A DNA stretch of 64,000 nucleotides from Halobellus litoreus (GTDB taxonomy: Archaea > Halobacteriota > Halobacteria > Halobacteriales > Haloferacaceae). Made by a program: the position numbers and the translations under genes. How positions within the stretch are numbered: position 1 is the stretch's first letter; every line of letters starts with the position of its first letter. Shown piece by piece: positions 8,760-17,618 of the stretch. Under the pieces are notes generated by a model. The model was given only the letters and a program-made list of their open reading frames with translations, had not been told where the DNA came from and ran no database searches. The stretch is from contig NZ_JANHAW010000002.1 in NCBI RefSeq assembly GCF_024464595.1, forward strand, positions 186,001-250,000, given 5' to 3'.

Positions 8760-9371
8760 TCAGTCGGTGTCGGTCCCGACCGGGTCGCCGCCGGGATCGC
8801 CCGTCGTCGATTCCGACCGAACCCGACTCCGATAGACCGCTGTCGCGGCGGCGAACACGACCGCGCCGCTCGTGTTCAGAATGAGGTCGATTGCCGTGTC
8901 CTCGACGTAGAACTCCAGGGTCCAGTGGTGCCAGAAGGCCTTGAAGAGGAACTCGTAGACCTCGAAGCCCGCACCGATCGCGAGCACGGCCGGGACGAGC
9001 CAGAACGGTGACCGCAGCGTCGACCCGCGGAAGGTGAAGGCGAGAAGCGCCGCCACGCCGAGGCCGCCCATCGCGTGGGTCATCAGGTCCCACCACGGCA
9101 TCGCGGTGTAGACGTTGTAGTAGACGCCGCCGAAGTGCAGCCCCGAGACGAGGACCGACCAGAGCGCGACCGCGACCCACGCGGCGGTGAGGTGGTCGCC
9201 GCGGGGGAGTTCGTCCCGCAGCCGTGACCCGAGCGTCTTTGGCCACGCGGGGAGCGACCGCTCAGAGGGGTAGCCCGACGTGCGCATCGTCGCCCACGTC
9301 GCGGCCAGCGTCAGGAGGAGGGAACCGATCCCCACGACGAGCTTCGGGGAGAGGTGCGGGGGAGTCGCCAT
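8760..9371 (-). CDS. Multi-pass membrane protein, YjdF/VanZ-like
   Basis: A 203-residue protein with about five transmembrane helices. The motifs WWDLMTHAMGGLG, GAGFEVYEF and DTAIDLILN resemble the aspartate/histidine- and glutamate-containing membrane segments of YjdF-type (DUF2238) proteins, whose function is not established. A TTTTATC element lies about 25 bases upstream of the ATG, supporting this start. It lies between the RuBisCO and ribose-1,5-bisphosphate isomerase genes, but I see no functional reason for that. Confidence 0.7.
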   Translation of the reverse strand: MATPPHLSPKLVVGIGSLLLTLAATWATMRTSGYPSERSLPAWPKTLGSRLRDELPRGDHLTAAWVAVALWSVLVSGLHFGGVYYNVYTAMPWWDLMTHAMGGLGVAALLAFTFRGSTLRSPFWLVPAVLAIGAGFEVYEFLFKAFWHHWTLEFYVEDTAIDLILNTSGAVVFAAATAVYRSRVRSESTTGDPGGDPVGTDTD

Positions 9372-9498
9372 CGCTCCCGGATCGCCGCCACGTCGATAAA
9401 ACTCTTCTGTGGGAGATCCCCGTCGAGCCCGGAGGTTCGTCCGCGCGGGGCGACGAGCGTCGACAGTCGGCCTCGCAGGCGGCTCCTCGACAGCCCGG

Positions 9499-10467
9499 TC
9501 AGCGCTCCGCCCAGGGCTCCGTCGTGCTCTCGCCGAACAGCTCCCGCATCAGCGAGACGATGCTCTCGGGCGGGAACTGACCGCGTTCGGTAACGATGGC
9601 GTCGACGTACCGCGGCGGCGTCACGTCGAAGGCGGGGTTCAGCACTTCGGGATCGCCGATCTCGTCCGCGGTGTCGGCGTCGACCACCTCGCGCTCGTCG
9701 CGCATCTCGATGTCGACGGTGTGGCCGGTGAGGGTGTCGGGGTGGAGCTTGATCGTCTGTGCGGCGCAGACGATCGGGGTCCCCCGGTCGCGGGCGTTGA
9801 CCGCGAGCCCGCTCGTGCCGATCTTGTTGATCACCGACCCGTCGGCGGCGATGCTGTCGGCTCCGACGAGGACGTGGTCGACGTCGTTGAGGTAGCGCCG
9901 CGCCGCGGAGTCGACGATCAGCGTCACGTCGACGCCCATCTCGTCGAGCGCCTCGGCGGTGATGTGGCCCTGATTCCTGGGTCGGGTCTCCTTGACGAAC
10001 GCCGACAGCGACTTCCCCTGGTCGACGGCGGTCTCGACGCAGGCGAGGACGTCCGTCGAGTGGCAGTGCGTCATGATCGTGTCGCCGTCGCGGAGGCGGT
10101 TCGCGCCGACCCGCCCGAGGTCGTTCTGCGCCGTATCGAGCCGTCGACAGAACTCGGAGACGCTGGCGCGGACGCTGGTGCGCAGTCGTTCGACCGCCTC
10201 GCCCTCGACGTCGCGGAGGACGTACCGGAGCGCGTTCGGGAGGCTGACCGCCGTCGGACGGGTGTCGTAGAGCACGCGGGCGGCCGCTCGGAGTTCCGCG
10301 CGGAACGCCTCGGGGGAGTCGGCCTCGCTCGTCGCGGCCTGTTCGCCGAGCGCCTCCGCCGCTGCGGCGGCGATCGTCGCCGCACCGCGGATCTCCATCG
10401 AGCCGATGTCCTCGGCCGTTCGATGGACCGCCGGCGACACCTCGACGTCGGGTGTGGAATCGACCAT
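9499..10467 (-). CDS. Ribose-1,5-bisphosphate isomerase (eIF2B-alpha-like)
   Basis: A 322-residue member of the eIF2B/MtnA superfamily. Visible are the MEIRGAATIA start, THCHSTDVL, VKETRPRNQG, LIVDSAARRYLNDVDHVLVGADSI and the INKIGTSGLA motif typical of the archaeal R15P isomerase branch. It converts ribose-1,5-bisphosphate to ribulose-1,5-bisphosphate, feeding RuBisCO in the AMP/NMP degradation pathway. The nearby RuBisCO gene strengthens this assignment over a translation factor or methylthioribose-phosphate isomerase role. Confidence 0.88.
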   Translation of the reverse strand: MVDSTPDVEVSPAVHRTAEDIGSMEIRGAATIAAAAAEALGEQAATSEADSPEAFRAELRAAARVLYDTRPTAVSLPNALRYVLRDVEGEAVERLRTSVRASVSEFCRRLDTAQNDLGRVGANRLRDGDTIMTHCHSTDVLACVETAVDQGKSLSAFVKETRPRNQGHITAEALDEMGVDVTLIVDSAARRYLNDVDHVLVGADSIAADGSVINKIGTSGLAVNARDRGTPIVCAAQTIKLHPDTLTGHTVDIEMRDEREVVDADTADEIGDPEVLNPAFDVTPPRYVDAIVTERGQFPPESIVSLMRELFGESTTEPWAER

Positions 10468-10549
10468 AACGACCCTTCGCGACCCCGGCAGAAAAGCGCG
10501 CGCCCGGTTTCGCGCGACCCCACGTGTGGTCGGCCGCGACCGTGAGGCC

Positions 10550-10978
10550 CTAGCTGTACTGCTCGATCAGAGAGCGGAGCGTCGACTCGTCGCGGACGCC
10601 GACGACCTGTTCGACCGCCTGCCCGTCGCTGAACAGTTGGAGGGTCGGCACCCCGCGGACCTGATACTGCTGTGCCAGCTGCTGGTTTTGGTCGATGTCG
10701 ACCTTTGCCACCGCGGCGTCCGTCGATTCGGCCAGCGACTCGACGGTCGGCTCAAGCATCTTGCACGGTCCGCACCAATCTGCGTAGAAGTCGACGAGGA
10801 CGACATCGTACGTCGAAATCGCGTCCTGTAGCTCTTCGGATCCATTGACGTGGATCGGTTCAGCGGGTACAGTAGCCGCTTCGTCGGGTTCTTCGTCCGA
10901 ATCGTCGTTCACTTGTGAAGCGAGTTCCTCGCGTTTCTGCGCGCGGATCTCGTCGATCTCGTTGGGAGATTCGCTCAT
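10550..10978 (-). CDS. trxA: Thioredoxin with acidic N-terminal extension
   Basis: A 142-residue protein with thioredoxin active site WCGPCK (C69 and C72) and the cis-proline loop RGVPTLQ. About 40 residues of acidic, probably disordered sequence precede the fold. I start at ATG 10978; a TATA-like CTATTTTATT lies about 26 bases upstream, so translation is leaderless, and the frame further upstream is not coding. It probably serves disulfide reduction in the cytoplasm. Confidence 0.9.
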   Translation of the reverse strand: MSESPNEIDEIRAQKREELASQVNDDSDEEPDEAATVPAEPIHVNGSEELQDAISTYDVVLVDFYADWCGPCKMLEPTVESLAESTDAAVAKVDIDQNQQLAQQYQVRGVPTLQLFSDGQAVEQVVGVRDESTLRSLIEQYS

Positions 10979-11137
10979 CACCACCTCGTTGGAGCCCGTG
11001 GAATAAAATAGTTTTGCAAATACTGGACAATACAGATGGGTCGGGCGTGCGCCGACGGCGTCGGCTCGCGAGTCGCAATCACGGGAGAACGGTGGACACA
11101 CCGACGGTCCGCATCGGGACCGTCGACAGGACGGCCG

Positions 11138-11431
11138 TCAGTCGGCGTACAGCGAGTAGGTGATGACCGCGAACCCGACGAAGGTGAGGATCGCGTCGAT
11201 GAGGATCCCGGTGGCGAGGTTGACACCGAGGATGAAGTCCAACGTTCCACCCAGGAGCGCACCGAGTGTGATAATGCCGAACCCCATCGCGAGTGCTCGC
11301 AACGCTCTCGTGCCGGTCTTCCGATACGCCTTCAGCGAGAAGTACGTGATGAGGCCGCCGAGGATGAGTATCCCCGTCTTCACCACGATTATTCCGGTCG
11401 CGATGCTCGTCGTCGTCGTCGTGTGTACCAT
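11138..11431 (-). CDS. Small three-helix membrane protein
   Basis: A 97-residue hydrophobic protein with three predicted transmembrane helices (about 12-33, 45-65 and 72-94). Its ATG overlaps the stop of the upstream regulator (TAATG) and is preceded by a good Shine-Dalgarno GGAGG, unlike most genes here. Such regulator/membrane pairs are common in haloarchaea. The function is unknown; a signalling or stress role would be a guess. Confidence 0.7.
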   Translation of the reverse strand: MVHTTTTTSIATGIIVVKTGILILGGLITYFSLKAYRKTGTRALRALAMGFGIITLGALLGGTLDFILGVNLATGILIDAILTFVGFAVITYSLYAD

Positions 11432-11805
11432 TATGTTTCCTCCCGTACTGCGGTCCAGATGTCCGCGAGCCGTTCTTCGGGCCCCTGTTCGAGCCGAGCG
11501 ATCTCGACGTCCAGCTCCCGCGATTCGGTGAGCGCGATCCGAACTTCCTCGAACGCCACGGAGTACGTCGTCGTGTGGTGCCCGTCAGAGCGGATTTCGG
11601 TCCCCTCTTCGAGCAACTCCGCGTCGGTCAGCAGATCGAGCTTTCTGTACGTCGTCGACAGCGGGATGTCGCACTGTTCGGAGAGCTCGCTCGCCGTTCG
11701 CGGTTCGTCCAGCGCTCGGACGATAGCTCTCGCGTCCTCGTCGTCGAGCGCGTCGAGGACGGACTGCAGATCCGCCGACTCGTCCGCGGACGGCTCGCGC
11801 GCCAT
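11431..11805 (-). CDS. Winged-helix (ArsR-like) transcriptional regulator
   Basis: A 124-residue protein whose residues 10-80 form a helix-turn-helix (ALDDEDARAIVRALDEPRTA, then LSEQCDIPLSTTYRKLDLLT). The C-terminus is a short predicted coiled coil. It forms an operon with the small membrane protein that begins in its stop codon. It probably controls its own operon, but no clear operator is visible. Confidence 0.78.
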   Translation of the reverse strand: MAREPSADESADLQSVLDALDDEDARAIVRALDEPRTASELSEQCDIPLSTTYRKLDLLTDAELLEEGTEIRSDGHHTTTYSVAFEEVRIALTESRELDVEIARLEQGPEERLADIWTAVREET

Positions 11806-11934
11806 TATCAGATGCTGGAGTACCGGCCGTATTAATCCCTCGGGATAGGCCCGCCGTCGGGGTAGTCGAATCGTCTTCCAGGGCTGACACGAACCTACCT
11901 GGGACTATACGCCGTTCCCCCGAACGACCCACGT

Positions 11935-12966
11935 ATGAGCGACCCGAAGCCGTTCAGATACGACACCGAGGTCCCGCCGGGGCAGACCCGACACCTCCGC
12001 TACGAGATCAGCGAGACGTACCTCGGCGACCCGGTCGAAATTCCGGTGACAATCATCAACGGCGAGCACGGCGGGCCCACGGCGTTTCTCTCGGCGGCGA
12101 TCCACGGCGACGAACTCAACGGCGTGAAAGTCCTCCAGGAGGTGGCCGACCGGTACGATCCGGCCGCGGTCCACGGGACGGTCGTCTGCGTGCACGTCGC
12201 TAACGTGCCGGGCTACCTCGCACAGCAGCGGTACATCCCGATCTACGATCAGGATCTGAACCGCTCTTTCCCGGGCAACGCCCGCTCCAACACCGCCGAA
12301 CGGATGGCGAACGTGATCTACGAGCGGTTCGTCCGCCCCTGCGACTTCGCGCTCGACTTCCACACCTCGACGCGCAACCGGACGACGATGTACCACGTGC
12401 GGGCGGACACGGCCAGACCGGAGGTCGACAGGCTCGCCCGCGCGTTCGGATCGAATCTCGTTCTCTCGGGCGAGGCCGAGGCGGGGTCGCTGCGCACCGT
12501 CGCGACGAACGACGGCATTCCGACGATCACCGTCGAAATGGGTCGAGCCCACCGGTTCCAGCCGGAATTGATCGACCGCGCGCTCGAGGGCGTCGAGAGC
12601 GTTTTCGCGGAGTACGGCCTGCTGCCCGACGCGGCCGTTCGCTGGCCGGGGTGGACCCGCGTCGTCGACGGCAACGGCGACAAGCGGTGGCTCCGCGCCG
12701 ATACGGGCGGACTCGTCGAGATGCAGTACGGACCCGTCCCACTGGTGTACGAGGGCGATACGGTCTGTACTATTTCCGACCATTTCAAAGAGCGGGAGAA
12801 GCGCGTCGCTGCCCCCTTCACCGGCCTCATCATCGGCTCGTTGCAGAATCCCGTGGCGGCACCGGGACACCCGCTGTGTCACCTCGTCGGCGTCGACGAC
12901 GCGACGCTCCGAGAGATCGAGCGCGAGATCGCGGCGGGAGAGTTCTCCGAACGGCCCTGGGTGTGA
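11935..12966 (+). CDS. Succinylglutamate desuccinylase/aspartoacylase-family zinc hydrolase
   Basis: A 343-residue M14-like metallohydrolase. The zinc-site motifs are AAIHGDELNG (H and E ligands) and LDFHTST, with the family signature DQDLNRSFPG between them. A C-terminal beta domain (APFTGLIIG) follows. Family members remove acyl groups from amino acids or related compounds; the substrate is not evident. It stands alone, divergent from the regulator pair and convergent with the glycerol genes. Confidence 0.83.
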   Translation: MSDPKPFRYDTEVPPGQTRHLRYEISETYLGDPVEIPVTIINGEHGGPTAFLSAAIHGDELNGVKVLQEVADRYDPAAVHGTVVCVHVANVPGYLAQQRYIPIYDQDLNRSFPGNARSNTAERMANVIYERFVRPCDFALDFHTSTRNRTTMYHVRADTARPEVDRLARAFGSNLVLSGEAEAGSLRTVATNDGIPTITVEMGRAHRFQPELIDRALEGVESVFAEYGLLPDAAVRWPGWTRVVDGNGDKRWLRADTGGLVEMQYGPVPLVYEGDTVCTISDHFKEREKRVAAPFTGLIIGSLQNPVAAPGHPLCHLVGVDDATLREIEREIAAGEFSERPWV

Positions 12967-12993
12967 GGGGCAGGGCCGAGCCCCCGTCACCGC

Positions 12994-14067
12994 TCAGAAC
13001 GCGAGATAGCCCGCGTTCGGGAGGAGTCCCGCGAGGTACAGCAGCGCGACGACGAACATCATCACGGCGATAGCCATCGCCGGCGGGTCGACGTGCGTCC
13101 CCGAGTGCGCGTAGAACACGCGCTGGGTCACCTCCCCCACGATTCCGGTGAGTCCGCCGACCGCGCCCGCGACGAGGAGGACCAGCGGATCGCTGCCGAG
13201 GACGGGGAGCGCGATCACCGCACCGACGCTGCCCAAGAGCGTGATGTGGTGGGTGACCGGGATCCGCTCGACGCCCAGATTGAGGAACAACAGGCTCATC
13301 GCCGAGACGGCGTAGCCCAGGAATATGCTCCCGGTTTCGAGCCAGATGTAGCCCGCGAGGACGCCGCCGACCAGTCCGATCGCCGTGACGCCGGTCCAGG
13401 TGTACTGGTGGGGGAGCCACGGCTCCGTCGCCGGTCGCCCCCCGATCGTCCCGCCGTCGGGTGCGGACCGCGACTCGTCGCGCTCGAACGGGGACATATC
13501 GAGGACGTTGCGGCCGGCGATCCGGCCGACGATCGGGTACCCGAAGGCGACGCGGGCGAGCAGTGCGGTCGCGACGACGGACAGCGCGATCGTGTCCGTC
13601 GGTGCCCCGAGACCGCTCGTGAGTCGGGTGATAAGCATCCCCAGGACGCCGAAGATTCCCCCGACCGCCAGGATGTCCGGTTTCGTCCCGAACGCGAAGC
13701 CGATGTTCTTCCCGAAGTGATAGCTCCAGCCGTCGGGCTCCATCTCGGGGTACCGCTTCGCGGCGTAGGCGGCCGCGGCGACGCCTCCCGCGAAGGAGAC
13801 GTGCGGGCCGGTCACCATCCCGAAGCCGATCACGCTCGTCACCCCCGTTGCGAGGTCGCCCTGCGGGACGAGACCGACGGCCTCGATCTCCCGCTGGAGG
13901 ATCCCGAGCCCCTCGCCGAGGAAGACGACGAACCCGGTGAAGATGAACGCCGGGAGCGCACCGAGCGCCGCACCGAACGCCCCGCCGGCGAGAGCAGCGA
14001 TCACTAAGACGGCGAGCCCTTCGACGCCGATCCCGAGCAGCGGCACCTGAAGCGGCAGGTCCAGCAC
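12994..14067 (-). CDS. Polytopic membrane protein, putative glycerol facilitator (GlpX-like of haloarchaea)
   Basis: A 357-residue protein with about eight to ten hydrophobic helices and an internal polar loop near residues 205-230. It begins with GTG six bases after the glycerol kinase stop, with GAGGAG in the end of glpK serving as ribosome binding site. In Haloferax a membrane protein of unknown family follows glpK and has been proposed as a glycerol facilitator; the position here fits. It is not related to the bacterial phosphatase named GlpX. Transport function is inferred from context. Confidence 0.65.
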   Translation of the reverse strand: MLDLPLQVPLLGIGVEGLAVLVIAALAGGAFGAALGALPAFIFTGFVVFLGEGLGILQREIEAVGLVPQGDLATGVTSVIGFGMVTGPHVSFAGGVAAAAYAAKRYPEMEPDGWSYHFGKNIGFAFGTKPDILAVGGIFGVLGMLITRLTSGLGAPTDTIALSVVATALLARVAFGYPIVGRIAGRNVLDMSPFERDESRSAPDGGTIGGRPATEPWLPHQYTWTGVTAIGLVGGVLAGYIWLETGSIFLGYAVSAMSLLFLNLGVERIPVTHHITLLGSVGAVIALPVLGSDPLVLLVAGAVGGLTGIVGEVTQRVFYAHSGTHVDPPAMAIAVMMFVVALLYLAGLLPNAGYLAF

Positions 14068-14073
14068 GGATCG

Positions 14074-15606
14074 CTACTCCTCTCTGGCCCAGTCGAGGGA
14101 GCGTTCGACGGCCTCACCCCATCGCCCGTAGCGTCGATCGGCGGTCGCGCTCGGCATCTCGGGGGCGAACTCCCTGTCGACCTGCCAGTTGTCGCGCAGT
14201 TCGTCGACGGTCTCCCAGTAGCCGACGGCCAACCCGGCGGCGTAGGCGGCCCCCAGCGCAGTCGTCTCGTCGACCTGCGGGCGAGCGATCTCGATCCCGA
14301 GGACGTCGGACTGGAGTTGGCACAGGAACGAGTTCTTGACCGCGCCGCCGTCGACGCGGAGCGAGGCGGTCTCGATCCCCGAGTCGGCCTCCATCGCTTC
14401 GGCGACGTCGCGCGTCTGATACGCGATCGATTCCAGGGCGGCGCGAACGATGTGCTCCTTTCTGGTCCCGCGGGTCATCCCCACGATGGTCCCACGGGCG
14501 CGGCCGTCCCAGTGCGGCGCGCCGAGCCCGGTGAACGCCGGGACCAGATACACGCCGTCTGTCGACTCCACGGACCGCGCGAGTTCTGCAGTCTGGGCGG
14601 CGTTGTTGATGAGATCCACGTCTTCGAGCCACTCGATCGCCGCGCCGGTGATGAAGATCGACCCTTCGAGCGCGTACTGGACGGGCTCACCGGACAGCTG
14701 GAACCCGATCGTCGTCAGCAGACCGTGATCCGAATCGACCGCTTCCGTGCCCGTGTTCATCAGGTAGAACGAGCCCGTTCCGTACGTGTTCTTCGCGTCG
14801 CCCTCGTCGAAGCAGGTCTGTCCGAACAGCGCGGCCTGCTGGTCGCCGAGCGCGCCCGCGACCGGGACCTCGGCACCCAGGAACCCGTCGCGGTCGGTGT
14901 GACCGTAGAGCGCCTCGTCGGAAGAGGGGCGTACTTCCGGGAGCATCGTCGCCGGTACGTCGAACTCCCCGAGGAGGTCCTCGTCCCACGTCAGATCGTG
15001 GATGTTGTACAGCATCGTCCGTGAGGCGTTCGTCACGTCTGTGACGTGGTTACCGGTGAGGTTGTAGATCAACCACGCGTCGATCGTCCCCATCAGCAGT
15101 TCGCCCGCCTCCGCTCGCGACCGGAGGTCGTCGTCGCGGACGCTCTGCATCTTCAGGGGTTCGGCGTTGTCGAGGAGCCACTCGGTCTTCGTCGCCGAGA
15201 AGTACGCGTCGGCTTCGAGGCCGGTCTTCCCGCGGATCCACTCGACCTTATCGGCTGACTCCAGTTCCTCGACGCGGTCGGTGGTGCGGCGGTCCTGCCA
15301 CACCAGCGCGTTGTGGACCGGCCGTCCGCTTTCGGCGTCCCACACGACCGTCGTCTCGCGCTGGTTCGTGATTCCGAGGGCGTCCAGCTGCTCGGGAGCG
15401 ATGCTCGCCTCCCGGAGGCCGCTTTCGACGACGGCTTGCGTGTTCTCCCAGATTTCGACGGCATCGTGTTCGACCCAGCCCGGTTCCGGGTAGATCTGTT
15501 CGTGCTTCTCGTAGGCGTTCGCGACGACCGTTCCGCTGTGATCGAACGCGATGAACCGCGTTCCGGTCGTCCCCTGATCGATCGAACCGACGTAGGTGTT
15601 CGTCAT
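14074..15606 (-). CDS. glpK: Glycerol kinase
   Basis: A 510-residue FGGY kinase that phosphorylates glycerol to sn-glycerol-3-phosphate, the entry step for glycerol use in haloarchaea. Visible are the phosphate loop YVGSIDQGTTGTR, NQRETTVVWD, GTIDAWLIYNLT and the FGGY signatures ending GGAVKNSFLCQLQSD. Length matches the family. The proposed facilitator gene follows directly. An AT-rich regulatory region lies upstream. No glycerol-3-phosphate dehydrogenase genes are in the window. Confidence 0.95.
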   Translation of the reverse strand: MTNTYVGSIDQGTTGTRFIAFDHSGTVVANAYEKHEQIYPEPGWVEHDAVEIWENTQAVVESGLREASIAPEQLDALGITNQRETTVVWDAESGRPVHNALVWQDRRTTDRVEELESADKVEWIRGKTGLEADAYFSATKTEWLLDNAEPLKMQSVRDDDLRSRAEAGELLMGTIDAWLIYNLTGNHVTDVTNASRTMLYNIHDLTWDEDLLGEFDVPATMLPEVRPSSDEALYGHTDRDGFLGAEVPVAGALGDQQAALFGQTCFDEGDAKNTYGTGSFYLMNTGTEAVDSDHGLLTTIGFQLSGEPVQYALEGSIFITGAAIEWLEDVDLINNAAQTAELARSVESTDGVYLVPAFTGLGAPHWDGRARGTIVGMTRGTRKEHIVRAALESIAYQTRDVAEAMEADSGIETASLRVDGGAVKNSFLCQLQSDVLGIEIARPQVDETTALGAAYAAGLAVGYWETVDELRDNWQVDREFAPEMPSATADRRYGRWGEAVERSLDWAREE

Positions 15607-15806
15607 TGATAGCTCTCGGCCGGACGAGCGAGGTCGGCAGTTCCCGACTCTGTCCTACCCCATCGATGGTCCCCACCAGTATAATGATTGTCCGTCTAAT
15701 TCCATCAGTTCAAATTATCTACGGAATCAGAAAAATTATACAATCAATCTCGGCGAAAAGTGATGTATTTGTCGGATATATTCACAGTCACGGATCCGAG
15801 ATTGTA
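15607..15806. promoter_or_regulatory. AT-rich regulatory region upstream of glpK
   Basis: About 200 bases, notably AT-rich at 15680-15790. On the minus strand a TATA-like ATTATACTG lies near 15680, implying a 5' untranslated leader of roughly 50 bases. TGATTGT (15685-15691) and ACAATCA (15740-15746) form a perfect inverted repeat across 48 bases, compatible with looping or paired half sites. No gene is visible. Confidence 0.5.
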
Positions 15807-16013
15807 TCAGCGGTCAGGCTCGGCCTGCGAGTGGGTGTGGTGGTAGAACCGGACTCGCGCCTCGCCGCCGACGAGGACGGGGTCGAAACAGACACGCCGG
15901 TACTGATCGTTGTCGAGGAGGTTCACCATCAACCCCGCGGCGTGTTCGGAGACCGAATCGTAGTCGGCGTCGCACACGGGACAGGTCGCCGGCGCATCGT
16001 CTGGAACGTTCAT
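15807..16013 (-). CDS. Small cysteine/histidine protein, likely zinc-binding
   Basis: A 68-residue protein beginning MNVPDDAPATCPVCDADYD. A CxxC pair, a histidine in VSEHAAGL, a later cysteine in RRVCF and a HHTH run near the end could bind zinc. It starts 20 bases after the macro-domain gene and is probably its operon partner. I do not recognise a named function. The frame extends upstream but that part overlaps the macro gene and lacks coding character. Confidence 0.65.
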   Translation of the reverse strand: MNVPDDAPATCPVCDADYDSVSEHAAGLMVNLLDNDQYRRVCFDPVLVGGEARVRFYHHTHSQAEPDR

Positions 16014-16032
16014 CGGTGGCAGTGGTCGCGCT

Positions 16033-16548
16033 TCACTCGCGAGTCGAACGGATCTCGTCGGCGACGCGCGAGACCGTCTCGTAGCCGGATCCGCTGTAGG
16101 CGATGAACCGGACGTCGCCGAGGGACCGGGGATCGTGCGCCTGAATCTCCTCGGCGATGATACGAGCGCCCTCGGCGAGGTCGAACCCGGCGACGCCGCA
16201 ACCGAGCGCCGGGACCACGAGCGACTCGCAGTCGAGTTCCTCGGCGCGTTCGAGGCTGGCACGGGTCGCATCGCGGATGCTCTCGGCGGTCGCCTCGCCG
16301 TCGCCGTAGTGCGGCATCGCGGCCGCGTGGATCACGTATTCGGCGTCGAGGTCGTAGGCGTCGGTGACGGCGACGCCGCCGAGGTCGACCGGTCCCTTCC
16401 TCACGGCCGCCTGGTTCAATGCCTCGCCGCCGGCACGCCGGAGCGCGCCGGCGACTCCCGATCCCATCTGGAGGCTCGTCCCGGCGGCGTTGACCAGCGC
16501 GTCCGCCGACTGCTGTGCGATGTCCCCCTGTACGACGGTGAAGTCCAT
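16033..16548 (-). CDS. Macro-domain protein (ADP-ribose binding)
   Basis: A 171-residue Appr-1''-p-processing domain. The signature motifs are VVQGDIAQQSADALVNAAGT, GSGVAGALRRAGG, YVIHAAAMPHYGD and VPALGCGVAGFD. Relatives bind or hydrolyse ADP-ribose derivatives, including O-acetyl-ADP-ribose and ADP-ribosylated proteins or nucleic acids. I start at ATG 16548, with a TTTTTGT element about 28 bases upstream. The small cysteine/histidine protein follows, suggesting one transcript. Confidence 0.88.
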   Translation of the reverse strand: MDFTVVQGDIAQQSADALVNAAGTSLQMGSGVAGALRRAGGEALNQAAVRKGPVDLGGVAVTDAYDLDAEYVIHAAAMPHYGDGEATAESIRDATRASLERAEELDCESLVVPALGCGVAGFDLAEGARIIAEEIQAHDPRSLGDVRFIAYSGSGYETVSRVADEIRSTRE

Positions 16549-16669
16549 AGCGTCGGTTTGGTCGTCCGTCGACAAAAACCTCGGCCGCGAAGCCCTTGGG
16601 GGTCGATCGGCGAGGACCGACCCACATCGAACCGAACCGTTCTTTTCACGCACGACCTCTTTGGCGACT

Positions 16670-17518
16670 ATGAACGCACGCTCCGTCGAGCCCCCGCTTC
16701 TGGAGGCGGTCGCCGCGCGAGCGGTCCGCGCGGGCGGCGACTACCTCGCCGACGCGTTCCGGGACGTCGATATCGAGGCCGAGTACGGGACCGACGACGT
16801 GAAGTCGGCGGCGGACCGGGTCGCCGAAGAACGCGCGCTCGCCGTGATCGAAGAGGCGTTCCCGGACCACGCCGTCCACGGCGAGGAGTCCGGCCGCGAC
16901 GGCGACCACCGTTACGAGTGGGTCGTCGACCCCCTCGACGGGACGAACAACTTCGCCGCCGGCATCCCCGCGTTCGCGACGGCGGCGTGCGTCCTGGCGG
17001 ACGGCCGCCCGCTCGTCTCGGCGATCTACGAACCGCTCCCGGACTCGCTGTATCTCGCGCGGCGCGGCGAGGGTGCGACCGCCGACGGCGAGTCGCTGGC
17101 CGCCGCGAGCGACCGCTCGCTGCCGCAGGGGACCGTCTCGTTCGTCGTCGGCCTCCCGGCGGTCCGAGACGACGACCACCGCGCGGTCGCCGGGACGATG
17201 GAGTCGGCCGTCGACGCCCGTTGCAAACGCGTCATCAACACCTGGTCGCCCTGCGTCGACTGGGGGCTCTTGGCCCGCGGCGGACTCGACGGACTCGTCG
17301 CCTACCGCCCGGACGTCTACGAGCAGTACGCCGGCGCGCTGCTTGCCGAGGAGAGCGGCGTGGTTCGTCGGGTGTTCGAGATCGACGGCGACGGCGACGA
17401 CCTCACCGAAGTCACGGACGTGGGAGCGGCGACCGGCGTGGGCGGCCTCTACGTCGCGGCGCCGGACCGCCAGAAATGCGACCAGCTGGTCGAGGCGGCG
17501 AGCGAGGCGCTGTCGTAG
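16670..17518 (+). CDS. Inositol monophosphatase/fructose-1,6-bisphosphatase-family protein
   Basis: A 282-residue lithium-sensitive-type phosphatase. Metal-binding motifs are visible: EESG (about 64-67), WVVDPLDGTNNFA and WSPCVDWGLLARGGLDG. Archaeal members dephosphorylate inositol phosphate or fructose-1,6-bisphosphate; which applies here is not determined. I start at ATG 16670, preceded by a TTCTTTTCA promoter element about 27 bases upstream. It is divergent from the macro-domain gene. Confidence 0.87.
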   Translation: MNARSVEPPLLEAVAARAVRAGGDYLADAFRDVDIEAEYGTDDVKSAADRVAEERALAVIEEAFPDHAVHGEESGRDGDHRYEWVVDPLDGTNNFAAGIPAFATAACVLADGRPLVSAIYEPLPDSLYLARRGEGATADGESLAAASDRSLPQGTVSFVVGLPAVRDDDHRAVAGTMESAVDARCKRVINTWSPCVDWGLLARGGLDGLVAYRPDVYEQYAGALLAEESGVVRRVFEIDGDGDDLTEVTDVGAATGVGGLYVAAPDRQKCDQLVEAASEALS

Positions 17519-17618
17519 GCGGCCGGTCGTATACGTAGACCAACTCCGATCGAAACCCGAGGCGGCCTCCGGACCCGTGCGGAGAAGTCGGAAGTGCCTC
17601 GGGGACTAAGGTTCTCCT

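Noticed and set aside
7366-9246. Long minus-strand frame opposite RuBisCO
   Set aside because: It spans two real genes in another frame and has no recognisable motif.
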